Source: Petropleomorpha daqingensis
GTDB lineage: Bacteria > Actinomycetota > Actinomycetes > Mycobacteriales > Geodermatophilaceae
Length of the DNA stretch: 64,000 bases
NCBI RefSeq assembly: GCF_013408985.1
Contig: NZ_JACBZT010000001.1
Location: 124,001-188,000 of the forward strand
Direction of reading: 5' to 3'
Shown: positions 49,742 through 57,647 of the stretch, in pieces
How positions within the stretch are numbered: position 1 is the first letter of the stretch
Layout: each line of letters opens with the position of its first letter
Notes under the pieces: generated by a model
Database searches by the model: none
Told to the model about the DNA's origin: nothing
Seen by the model: the letters and a program-made list of their open reading frames with translations, nothing else
Made by a program: the position numbers and the translations under genes

Positions 49742-50746
49742 TCAGATGGACGGACGGGGCGGCACGGACGGCCCCGCCGAGCGGGCAGCGGCCAGCACCT
49801 GGTCGCCCAGTGCGGCCGCCAGGTCGCGGGTGCGGCCGAACCGGGCCGCGACGGTCTGGCCGCGCTTGAGGTGCAGGTGCAGCGGGTGCTCCCAGGTGAA
49901 CCCGAGGCCGCCGTGCACCTGCAGGCACTGCCGGTCGGCCAGCGCGAACGCGCGCCGGCTCTGGACGGCGGCCGCCAGCACCGCCGCGCGCGCCGAGGCG
50001 GCCTGCGCCTCGACCTCGCCGGCGGCTGCCCAGACCGCGCTGCGCGCGAACTCGAGCTCGACGTGGACGTCGACCAGCGCGTGCCGCACCGCCTGGAAGC
50101 TGCCGATCGGCACGCCGAACTGCCGGCGCGCGCTCGCGTGGGCGACGCTCGTCCCGAGCAGCCACCGGGTCACGCCCAGCAGGTAGGCGGCGCCGCCGAG
50201 CCGGCCGAGCGCGAGCGCGCCGACGCCGTGCGGCGGCACCGGGATGCCGGCGCCCCGGTCGAGCTGCGGCGCCCGCCAGTAGCGCTCGTCCGGGTCGGCC
50301 GTGGCGGCCGGTTCCAGCGGCCCCAGCGCCGCGGCGTCCACCAGCCGGTCGCCGGTCTCCCCCGCCACGACGACCACGGCCGCTGAGTCCAGGTCCGGCC
50401 CGCGCAGGGTGTCGTCCACCGCCGAGGCCAGCCCCTCGCCCGCGAGCACCTTTGCCAGCGTGCCGGTCGAGGGGGCGCCGGCCGCGGCCAGCGCGGGGAC
50501 CGCCATCCACGCCGTCTCGACCAGGGGGCCGCGCACCAGCAGGTAGCCGGCCTCCTCGGTCAGCAGGGCCAGGTCGGAGGGCAGCAGGCCGAGCCCGCCG
50601 TCGTCCTCGGGCAGGAGCGCGCCGAGCAGGCCGGATTCGGCGATCGCCTGCCAGCGGGACCCTGCGGCCGCGAAGACCGCCTGCGCGCCGGCGACCAGCT
50701 CGCGCTGCGCCGCGGTCGGGCGGAACAGCCGCATCGTCGGTGTCAC
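49742..50746 (-). CDS. Acyl-CoA dehydrogenase, small subunit type
   Basis: 334 residues from GTG 50746, overlapping the larger dehydrogenase stop (GTGA). It is shorter than usual and degenerate in the N-terminal and middle domains (GSRWQAIAESGLLGALLPEDDGGLGL, then a reduced beta domain), but the C-terminal helical part is kept: ARRQFGVPIGSFQAVRHALVDVHVELEFAR and CLQVHGGLGFTWEHPLHLHLKR. The canonical catalytic Glu position is not evident. This is what one subunit of the alpha2beta2 FadE heterotetramers looks like, so it should act with the neighbouring 383-residue protein. Confidence 0.88.
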   Translation of the reverse strand: MTPTMRLFRPTAAQRELVAGAQAVFAAAGSRWQAIAESGLLGALLPEDDGGLGLLPSDLALLTEEAGYLLVRGPLVETAWMAVPALAAAGAPSTGTLAKVLAGEGLASAVDDTLRGPDLDSAAVVVVAGETGDRLVDAAALGPLEPAATADPDERYWRAPQLDRGAGIPVPPHGVGALALGRLGGAAYLLGVTRWLLGTSVAHASARRQFGVPIGSFQAVRHALVDVHVELEFARSAVWAAAGEVEAQAASARAAVLAAAVQSRRAFALADRQCLQVHGGLGFTWEHPLHLHLKRGQTVAARFGRTRDLAAALGDQVLAAARSAGPSVPPRPSI

Positions 50747-51894
50747 CGCGGCAGCCCGAGGATGCGGTCGGCCACCACGTTGTGCTGCACCTCGGCCGTG
50801 CCGCCGTAGATGCGGCCGGCGCGGCTGTGCCAGTAGTCCAGGTGCTCGGGGGTGCCGCCGCCCAGGCGCGCGTCGCCGAACAGGTCGGCGCCGAGGGTGA
50901 CCAGGTCGACGTCGAGCTGGCTGGAGAAGAGCTTGACCAGGCTCGAGTCCGCCCCGGCCGGCTCCCCGCCCCACTGGGCGGTCAGCCGGCGGTAGGTGTG
51001 CGCCCGGTAGGCGTACAGCCGGGCCGCCGCCTCACCCAGCTCGCGCCGCACACCGGGGACGGCGTCCGGCGGTAGATCCGCGAGCACGTCCGAGGCGAGC
51101 GCGGCCAGCCGCTGCTCGCTGCGGACCGGGCCGCCGGTGTCCGGGCCGCGCTCGAACGAGAGCAGGGTCATGGCGACCGTCCAGCCCTCGCCCTCTCCCC
51201 CGATGCGCTGGTCGGCGGGCACCCGGACCCCGGAGAAGAACACCTCCGCGAACCCGGTCCGCCCGTGCACCTGGCGCACCGGGCGCACCTCGACGCCGGG
51301 GCTGCGCAGGTCGATCGCCAGGCAGGTCAGTCCTCGGTGCCGGTCGCCGGCCGACCCGGTGCGCACCAGCCCGAAGATCCAGTCGGCGAACCGGCCGTAC
51401 GTCGTCCAGGTCTTCTGCCCCTCGACCACGTACTCGTCGCCCGACCGCGTCGCGCGGGTGCGCACACCGGCCAGGTCGCTGCCGGCCTCGGGCTCGGAGA
51501 AGCCCTGCGACCACACGTCCTCGGCCCGCAGCATCCGCGGCAGCCAGCGCCGCTGCTGATCGGGCGTGCCGAACCGCATGAGGGTGGGGCCGAGGAACCG
51601 CAGCGACGGCCGGGTGATCCGCACCGGTCCGCGGGCCCGTTCGTACTCCTCGGTGAAGATCGCCTCGTGCAGCAGGTCGCCGCCGGCACCGCCGTGCTCG
51701 CGGGGCCAGGAGATGCCGGCGTAGCCCGCGTCGTGCAGGGTGCGCTCCCAGGCCTGGTGCGCCCGGAAGCCCTCCTCGGTGTCGGGGTCCGGCAGGCCGC
51801 CGGGGGGCAGGTGCGCGGCCAGCCACTCCCGCACCTGGGCGCGGAAGGCCTCGTGGGCGGGCGGGATCGGCACCGCCATGCCCGCTGCGGTCAT
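50743..51894 (-). CDS. Acyl-CoA dehydrogenase, large subunit type
   Basis: 383 residues from ATG 51894, overlapping the synthetase stop (ATGA). Full ACAD layout: SWPREHGGAGGDLLHEAIFTEEYERA, WSQGFSEPEAGSDLAGVRTRA (FAD and substrate site), EYVVEGQKTWTTYGRFADW, and the ending RIYGGTAEVQHNVVADRILGLPR. The N-terminal EFRAxVREWLAAHLP opening is typical of steroid- and cyclic-acid-active FadE proteins. It probably pairs with the small subunit encoded next to oxidise a CoA ester to the 2-enoyl form. Confidence 0.92.
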   Translation of the reverse strand: MTAAGMAVPIPPAHEAFRAQVREWLAAHLPPGGLPDPDTEEGFRAHQAWERTLHDAGYAGISWPREHGGAGGDLLHEAIFTEEYERARGPVRITRPSLRFLGPTLMRFGTPDQQRRWLPRMLRAEDVWSQGFSEPEAGSDLAGVRTRATRSGDEYVVEGQKTWTTYGRFADWIFGLVRTGSAGDRHRGLTCLAIDLRSPGVEVRPVRQVHGRTGFAEVFFSGVRVPADQRIGGEGEGWTVAMTLLSFERGPDTGGPVRSEQRLAALASDVLADLPPDAVPGVRRELGEAAARLYAYRAHTYRRLTAQWGGEPAGADSSLVKLFSSQLDVDLVTLGADLFGDARLGGGTPEHLDYWHSRAGRIYGGTAEVQHNVVADRILGLPR

Positions 51895-53402
51895 CGGCCG
51901 CTGCCGGGTTCGGCCGCGCTGAGCCGCCACTTGGCGATCTTGCCCGTCGCCGTGCGGGGCAGCTCGTCGACGAACCGCACCACGCGCGGGCGCTTGAACG
52001 CGGCCATCTGCGTCCCGGTGAACGTCCGCAGCTCCTCGCCCTCGAGCCGGTCGCCGTCCCCCGGCGTCCGGACCACCCAGGCGACCACCCGCTCGCCGAA
52101 GCGCTCGTCGGGTTCCCCGGTGACCGCGACGTCGCGGACGCCCGGGTGCTGGCGGAGGACCTCCTCGACCTCCTGGGCGGCGATGTTGAACCCGCCGGAC
52201 AGGATCATGTCCTTGCTGCGGCCGGTGATCGCCAGCCAGCCGTCCTCGTCGAGGGTGCCGATGTCGCCGGTGGCGAACCAGCCGTCGGCGTCGGTGAACG
52301 GGGACGCCGCGGCGGCGCCGACGTACCCGGCCCCCACCGCGTACGACCCGGGCGGACCCGACCGCACCAGCACCTCGCCGGAGCCGGTGGACGAGCGGGC
52401 GCCGGTCTCCAGGTCGGCCACCGCCAGCTCGACGCCGGGGAGCGCACGGCCCGAGGACCCCGGCCGGGAGGTGAACTCCTCCGGCGGCAGCGCGGTGGCC
52501 ATGCCGGTCTCGGTGGAGGCGAAGAACGTCCACAGCTCCGTGCCCGGCAGCATGCGGGCCACGGTCTCCCGCAGCTCCCCCGTCATCGGCTCCCCCGTGA
52601 CGCTGAGCACCCGCAGGCTGGCCAACCGCTCGCCCACCGGCATGCCGGAGAACGCCAGGTCCCTGGCGATGGTGGGCACCATCCCGGTGACGGTCACCGC
52701 GTGGCGCTCGACCGCCTCGACCAGGGTGGCCGGGCGGGCGTCGGCGGACAGCACCGTGCGGCCACCGGTGAGCAGCCCGCCCAGCAACCGCACCTGGCCC
52801 ACCCGGTGTCCCAGCGGTGTGGAGATCAGCACCGTGTCGGCCGGCGTCAGGCCGAGCAGCACAGCGGGACCGAGGAAGGTACCCAGCGCCTGGTTGGCCT
52901 GGGTCAGCCGCACGCCCTTGGGCAGGGCCGTCGTGCCGGAGGTGTAGAGGACGGCGGACTCCTCGTTGCGGTACGGGCGGACCGGGCCGGCGTCGGCCAG
53001 CGCCGCCTCGTACCGGTCGCCGACCAGCAGGACGTCGACGTCCCCGCCGAGGCCGGCCAGCACGTCCCCGCGGTGCCCGGCCGCGTCGGAGACCAGCAGC
53101 GTGATCCCGGCGTCCTCGACCAGGTGCCGGACCTCCCGGTCCTGGTAGCGGTCGTTGACCGGCACCACGCCGATCCCGGCGAGCTGGCAGGCGAAGAAGG
53201 CCTCGGCCCACTCGCGCCGGTTGGCCAGGTACAGGCCGACCCGGCTGCCGGCGTGGGGCGCGAGGAACCCGGCCAGGGCCTGCACCCGCTGGGCGAACTG
53301 CGCGAAGGTCAGCTCGCCGTCGGCGTCGACGATCGCGGTCGCACCGGGCCGCCGCGCGGCGACCCAGCGCAGCTGCTCGGCGACCGTCCAGGAATGTGTC
53401 AT
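51891..53402 (-). CDS. Acyl-CoA synthetase (AMP-forming, ANL family)
   Basis: 503 residues from ATG 53402. The AMP-binding P-loop is AVLYTSGTTALPKGVRLT, the adenylate motifs are FASTETG and WFATGDIGTLDEDGWLAITGRSKDMI, and the C-terminal lysine motif is PRTATGKIAKW. It is typical of fatty- or aromatic-acid CoA ligases. As the first activating step for the dehydrogenases and hydratase encoded downstream, it commits the substrate acid to a beta-oxidation-like sequence. Acid specificity unknown. Confidence 0.93.
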   Translation of the reverse strand: MTHSWTVAEQLRWVAARRPGATAIVDADGELTFAQFAQRVQALAGFLAPHAGSRVGLYLANRREWAEAFFACQLAGIGVVPVNDRYQDREVRHLVEDAGITLLVSDAAGHRGDVLAGLGGDVDVLLVGDRYEAALADAGPVRPYRNEESAVLYTSGTTALPKGVRLTQANQALGTFLGPAVLLGLTPADTVLISTPLGHRVGQVRLLGGLLTGGRTVLSADARPATLVEAVERHAVTVTGMVPTIARDLAFSGMPVGERLASLRVLSVTGEPMTGELRETVARMLPGTELWTFFASTETGMATALPPEEFTSRPGSSGRALPGVELAVADLETGARSSTGSGEVLVRSGPPGSYAVGAGYVGAAAASPFTDADGWFATGDIGTLDEDGWLAITGRSKDMILSGGFNIAAQEVEEVLRQHPGVRDVAVTGEPDERFGERVVAWVVRTPGDGDRLEGEELRTFTGTQMAAFKRPRVVRFVDELPRTATGKIAKWRLSAAEPGSGR

Positions 53403-53416
53403 CGCGCCGGCTCCCG

Positions 53417-54163
53417 TCAGATCGTGCGGCCGCCGTCGACGGACAGCACGCTGCCCGTCATGTAGTCGGAGTCGGACGAGGCGAGGAACACGAGGCTCGG
53501 CGCGATCTCCTCCGGGCCGGCCCAGCGGCGCAGCGGGATCATGCCGAGGAACTTCTCCTCCAGCTTCGGGTTCTCCCGCACGTTGGCCGACATCTCGGTG
53601 GCCGCGATCGGCAGCAGCGCGTTGGCGGTGACGTTGTGCCGGGCCAGCTCGACGGCGGCGGTCTTGACCAGCGCGACGACGCCGGCCTTCGCGGCGGCGT
53701 AGTTGCCCCCGCCGACCTGCCCGCGCTTGGCCGCCGGAGAGGTGAGCGCCACGAACTTGCCGTGGCCCAGCTCGATCCAGTGCGGGATGAGCGCCTTGAG
53801 GCAGACGAAGGTGCCGGTCAGGTTCACCTTCACCACGCGCTCGAAGGACTCCAGGGTCATGTCCTTGAGCATCGCCGGACCGACGATCCCGGCCGAGTGC
53901 ACCAGCACGTCGACCTGGCCGCCCCAGGCGATCACCTCGCCGACGGTGGACTCCACCTGCTCGGGCGAGGTGATGTCGGTGCCCCAGGCGCGGGCCTTGC
54001 CGCCGGCGTCCTCGATCTCGGCGACGACCGACTCGGCCGCCGCCACGTCGAGGTCCAGGACGGCGACGGTGGCGCCCTCGGCCGCCATGGCGACGGCGCC
54101 GGCGCGGCCGATGCCCCGGCCGCCGCCGGTCACGACGACGGTCTTGTTCTCCAGGCGGTTCAT
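53417..54163 (-). CDS. Short-chain dehydrogenase/reductase
   Basis: 248 residues from ATG 54163 with GGAGG upstream; its start overlaps the amidohydrolase stop (ATGA). NAD(P) motif TGGGRGIGRAG, NNAG-like VHSAG, catalytic Ser in LTSPAAK, YxxxK as NYAAAKAG, all in place; an acidic residue after beta-2 (VLDLDVAA) suggests NAD. In the operon it is the natural hydroxyacyl-CoA or alcohol dehydrogenase after the hydratase. Confidence 0.93.
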   Translation of the reverse strand: MNRLENKTVVVTGGGRGIGRAGAVAMAAEGATVAVLDLDVAAAESVVAEIEDAGGKARAWGTDITSPEQVESTVGEVIAWGGQVDVLVHSAGIVGPAMLKDMTLESFERVVKVNLTGTFVCLKALIPHWIELGHGKFVALTSPAAKRGQVGGGNYAAAKAGVVALVKTAAVELARHNVTANALLPIAATEMSANVRENPKLEEKFLGMIPLRRWAGPEEIAPSLVFLASSDSDYMTGSVLSVDGGRTI

Positions 54164-55074
54164 GAGTCGGTTCCTCCGGGGGTGGCGAGCTTGAGGGCGG
54201 TCAGGGCGTTGGTCTTGAGGACCTTGGGGCGCACGGCGTCGTCGATGTCGAGGCCGGCGAAGTCGCGCATCCAGCGCTCCGGGGTCAGCAGCGGGAAGTC
54301 GCTGCCGAAGAGGACCTTGTCCGAGAGCATGCGGTTGACGTACTGCAGCAGCTTGGGTTCGAAGTACTTCGGCGACCAGCCGGACAGGTCGATGTAGACG
54401 TTGGGCTTGTGGAGGGCGACGGCCAGCCCCTCGTCCTGCCACGGCACCGACGGGTGGGCCATGATGATCGTCAGGTCGGGGAAGTCGGCCGCGACGTCGT
54501 CGAGGAACATCGGGTTCGAGTACTTCAGCCGGACGCCGCCACCGCCACGCATCCCGGTGCCGATCCCGGTCTGCCCGGTGTGGAAGACCGCCGGGACGCC
54601 GGCCTCCTCGATCGCCGCGTACAGCGGGTAGAAGCGCATGTCGTTCGGGTAGAACGCCTGCGTCGACGGGTGGAACTTGAAGCCCCGGACGCCGTACTCC
54701 CCCACCAGGCGGCGGATCGACCGCAACGCGACCTTGTCCCGCCAGGGGTCGACGCTGCCGAACGGGATGAGCACGTCGGCGTGCCGTGCCGCGAGGTCGG
54801 CGACCTCCTCGCTGGACACCGGCGTCCGGCCCGTGGCGCTCTCGGTGTCCACCGCGAAGACGACGCAGGCGATGTCCTGCTCGCGGTAGTAGGCCGCCAC
54901 CGAGTCGACCGTGGTCTGCGCTCCGCTGCCGAACAGCTTCGACGTGGCGGCCTGGAACTCGCGGCTGGTGTCGTCCGTGCCGGCGCCGCCACCGCCCTCG
55001 GTGATGTGCACGTGCACGTCGATCGCCCGGCGGGCGACGAGCGCCGCGGTCGCCTCTGGGGCCGGCCCACTCAT
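54160..55074 (-). CDS. Amidohydrolase-2 family protein (ACMSD/pyrone hydrolase-like)
   Basis: 304 residues from ATG 55074. The metal-site motifs are AIDVHVHI (HxH), GFKFHPSTQAFYPND, VFHTGQTG, IMAHPSVPW and LFGSDFPLLTPERW (final Asp), the pattern of amidohydrolase family 2, which includes decarboxylases such as ACMSD and ring-opening hydrolases such as LigI. It is the promoter-proximal gene of the operon, divergent from the second IclR regulator with a shared 112-base control region. It may decarboxylate or hydrolyse a ring-derived intermediate. Confidence 0.9.
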   Translation of the reverse strand: MSGPAPEATAALVARRAIDVHVHITEGGGGAGTDDTSREFQAATSKLFGSGAQTTVDSVAAYYREQDIACVVFAVDTESATGRTPVSSEEVADLAARHADVLIPFGSVDPWRDKVALRSIRRLVGEYGVRGFKFHPSTQAFYPNDMRFYPLYAAIEEAGVPAVFHTGQTGIGTGMRGGGGVRLKYSNPMFLDDVAADFPDLTIIMAHPSVPWQDEGLAVALHKPNVYIDLSGWSPKYFEPKLLQYVNRMLSDKVLFGSDFPLLTPERWMRDFAGLDIDDAVRPKVLKTNALTALKLATPGGTDS

Positions 55075-55090
55075 GCGCGCTCCCTCGTAT

Positions 55091-55124
55091 TGTTCTTGAC
55101 AGCAGAACACTGTCCCGATAGACA
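55091..55124 (+). promoter_or_regulatory. Promoter with overlapping palindromic operator between operon and second IclR gene
   Basis: TTGACA (55096-55101) and TAGACA (55119-55124) are separated by exactly 17 bases and read toward the IclR gene. A perfect palindrome TGTTCT-N7-AGAACA (55091-55096/55104-55109) covers the -35 box, the classical position for an autorepressor. The site is also only 17 bases from the start of the divergent amidohydrolase gene, so it could govern both directions. Confidence 0.72.
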
Positions 55125-55186
55125 CAACATGCACGGTCAGCGCGGGAGCCGTCAAGAGCAACCGCCGGAGATCGAGGAGCAGTCGC

Positions 55187-55951
55187 ATGACATCGGTGGA
55201 GGCCGGTCCGGCGTATCCGATCGAGTCGGTGCGCAACGCGCTGCTGCTCCTGCTGCAGCTGCGCGACCGGCCGGTGCTGCGGGTCTCGGAGTGCGCCGCG
55301 GAGCTCGGCGTCGCCCGGTCGACCGCGCACCGGCTGCTCACGATGCTCGAGCACTACGGCTTCGTCCGCCGCGACCCGGCCAGCCGCTCCTACCGCGCCG
55401 GTGACGCGCTGCTGTCGATCGGCCTGGCCGCCATCAGCACGCTGGACATCCGCGACCGGGCCCGCCCGTTCCTGCACACCCTGCGCGACCAGCTCGGCGA
55501 GACGGTCAGCCTGGTGCTGCTCGAGGGCAGCGACGCGCGGTTCGTCGACGCGGCGGAGGCGACGCGGGCGCTGCGCGTGGGCGGCCTGGTCGGGCTGCGG
55601 CTGCCGGCGCACGCCACCTCGGCGGGCAAGGCCCTCCTGGCCGACCTGCCGGCCGAGCAGCTGGCGGCCCTCTACCCGGACGAGCTCCTCCCGGCCTCAC
55701 CGGACGGCTCGCAGATGACCCGCACCGAGCTCGAGATGGCGCTGGCCGAGGTCCGGGAGTCCGGCTACGCGGTCGCCTACAACGAGAGCGACGTGGAGAT
55801 CGGCGCGGTGGGGGTGTCCATCCCCGTCGGCCCCGACCACGTGCGCGCGGCGCTCGCGATCGCCGCTCCCGCCAGCCGCCTGACCCCCGAGCGCGTCGAG
55901 CAGTGGGCTCGCGCCGCGCACGACACGGCCCAGCGCATCGGCATGCGCTGA
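55187..55951 (+). CDS. IclR-family regulator (operon side)
   Basis: 254 residues from ATG 55187, GAGGAGC upstream. Winged helix: SVRNALLLLLQLRDRPVLRVSECAAELGVARSTAHRLLTMLEHYGFVRRD; effector domain with RPFLHTLRDQLGETVSLVLLEG, HATSAGKALLADL and AYNESDVEIGAVGVSIPV. It is a close relative of the IclR protein at 42463, so the two probably arose by duplication and respond to related ligands. It likely represses or activates the divergent seven-gene operon. Confidence 0.92.
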   Translation: MTSVEAGPAYPIESVRNALLLLLQLRDRPVLRVSECAAELGVARSTAHRLLTMLEHYGFVRRDPASRSYRAGDALLSIGLAAISTLDIRDRARPFLHTLRDQLGETVSLVLLEGSDARFVDAAEATRALRVGGLVGLRLPAHATSAGKALLADLPAEQLAALYPDELLPASPDGSQMTRTELEMALAEVRESGYAVAYNESDVEIGAVGVSIPVGPDHVRAALAIAAPASRLTPERVEQWARAAHDTAQRIGMR

Positions 55952-56001
55952 GCGAACACCCCGCTCGGCGCGTGCCGGGCGGCACGACCCGGAAGGGACC
56001 G

Positions 56002-57432
56002 ATGGACGACTACCCCGCACTGGCCATGCACGTGGACGGCGAGTGGCTCGGCACCGAGGGCCGCCGCACGCACTCCGTGGTCAACCCGGCCACCGGCCAG
56101 GTGCTCGCGGAGCTGCCGCTCGCCGACGCCGCCGACCTGGACCGCGCCCTGGACGCCGCCGCGCGCGGGTTCACGACCTGGCGGCACACCCCCGCCGAGG
56201 ACCGGGCGCGGGTCCTGAAGACGGCGGCGGCGCTGCTGCGCGAGCGGGCCGAGCACGTGGCCACCGTGGCGACCACCGAGCAGGGCAAGACGATCCACGA
56301 GACGCGGATCGAGGTGCACATGGCCGCCGGCGCCCTGGAGTGGGCCGGCGAGGAGGCCCGCCGGCTCTACGGGCGGGTGCTGGTGCGCCCGACCGGCATG
56401 CGCAGCATCGTGGTCAAGGAGCCGGTGGGGCCGGTGGCGGCGTTCGCGCCGTGGAACTTCCCGATCGGCAACCCGGGCCGCAAGCTGTCCGCCGCGCTCG
56501 GCGCCGGCTGCTCGGTGGTGCTCAAGCCGCCGGAGGAGGCGCCCGCGTCCGCCCTGGAGGTGCTCCGGGCGCTGCTGGACGCCGGGCTGCCGCCGGGCGT
56601 CGCGCAGGTCGTCTTCGGCGTCCCGGACGAGGTCAGCCGGCACCTGCTCGCGTCCCCGGTGATCCGGAAGATGTCGTTCACCGGGTCCACCGCCGTCGGC
56701 AAGCACCTGATGAAGCTGTGCGCTGACGGGATGAAGCGGACCACCCTGGAGCTGGGCGGGCACGCGCCGGTCGTCGTGTTCGACGACGTCGACGTGGACA
56801 AGGTCCTGGACGCCGTCGTCCCCGCGAAGTTCCGCAACGCCGGGCAGGTGTGCGTCTCGCCGACCCGCTTCTACGTCCAGCGGGGCATCTACGACGAGTT
56901 CGTCGAGGGCTTCACCCGGCGCGCGGCGCAGCTGCCGGTCGGCAACGGCCTGGACGAGGCCAACCGGATGGGCCCGATGGCCAATCCGCGCCGGGTCGAG
57001 GCGATGGGCCGGTTCATCGAGGACGCGGAGTCGCACGGCGCCAAGCGGACCACCGGCGGCGATCGCCTGGCGGCCGACGGGTTCTTCTGGGAGCCGACGG
57101 TGCTGGCCGACGTGCCGCTGAGTGCGCGGGTGATGAACGAGGAGCCGTTCGGCCCGCTGGCCCTCATGGCGCCGTTCGACACCTTCGACGACGCCGTCCA
57201 GAACGCCAACCGGCTCCCCTACGCCCTGGCCGCGTACGCCTACACCGACTCGGCCAAGCGCGCGATGCTGATCGGCGACGCCCTCGAGGCGGGCATGGTC
57301 GGCATCAACACCGAGCGGCTGGGTGCGGCCGACGCACCGTTCGGCGGGGTGAAGGAGAGCGGGCACGGCGCCGAGGACGGTCCCGAGGGCGTCGAGGCCT
57401 GCCTGGTCACCAAGGCCATCCACCAGTCCTGA
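56002..57432 (+). CDS. NAD(P)-dependent aldehyde dehydrogenase
   Basis: 476 residues from ATG 56002, GGAAGGGA upstream. It belongs to the succinate-semialdehyde/betaine-aldehyde type: PVGPVAAFAPWNFPIGNPGRK, FTGSTAVGKHLM, LELGGHAPVVV (Glu), NAGQVCVSPTRF (Cys), EEPFGPLA and PFGGVKESGHGAEDGPEG at the end. Lying 50 bases after the IclR gene on the same strand, it is probably part of that transcript, and may oxidise the aldehyde made by the ThDP enzyme at 47219. Confidence 0.93.
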   Translation: MDDYPALAMHVDGEWLGTEGRRTHSVVNPATGQVLAELPLADAADLDRALDAAARGFTTWRHTPAEDRARVLKTAAALLRERAEHVATVATTEQGKTIHETRIEVHMAAGALEWAGEEARRLYGRVLVRPTGMRSIVVKEPVGPVAAFAPWNFPIGNPGRKLSAALGAGCSVVLKPPEEAPASALEVLRALLDAGLPPGVAQVVFGVPDEVSRHLLASPVIRKMSFTGSTAVGKHLMKLCADGMKRTTLELGGHAPVVVFDDVDVDKVLDAVVPAKFRNAGQVCVSPTRFYVQRGIYDEFVEGFTRRAAQLPVGNGLDEANRMGPMANPRRVEAMGRFIEDAESHGAKRTTGGDRLAADGFFWEPTVLADVPLSARVMNEEPFGPLALMAPFDTFDDAVQNANRLPYALAAYAYTDSAKRAMLIGDALEAGMVGINTERLGAADAPFGGVKESGHGAEDGPEGVEACLVTKAIHQS

Positions 57433-57442
57433 CGACGGCGAG

Positions 57443-57479
57443 GCGAGCCCCGTGACGGAGGAACCGTCGCGGGGCTCGC
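57443..57479 (+). terminator. Stem-loop terminator after the aldehyde dehydrogenase
   Basis: 15-base arms (57443-57457 and 57465-57479) with one G-U pair and a 7-base loop. No T-run, as usual at this GC. Confidence 0.8.
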
Positions 57480-57511
57480 TGGCGTCTCCGGGCGCGTCGT
57501 GATTCCCTATC

Positions 57512-57538
57512 GCGGAACTTCGCCACAAGGGTTTCCGC
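57512..57538 (+). promoter_or_regulatory. IclR-type operator GCGGAA-N15-TTCCGC in front of the monooxygenase
   Basis: GCGGAA (57512-57517) and TTCCGC (57533-57538) have the same half-sites and spacer as the motif before the importer operon. Here the right half covers a -35-like TTTCCG (57532-57537) that is 17 bases from TAGTGT (57555-57560), so the site is 13 bases nearer to the -10 than in the importer promoter. Confidence 0.7.
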
Positions 57539-57647
57539 AGAGCGAGCGAATCCCTAGTGTTCTGGGTGAACGAGGGCCGTGCGCACACCCGGACACCCGG
57601 AGCATGGGGCAGGCCGGCGGTTCCAACAGGGGAGGGCGAAGCAGACC

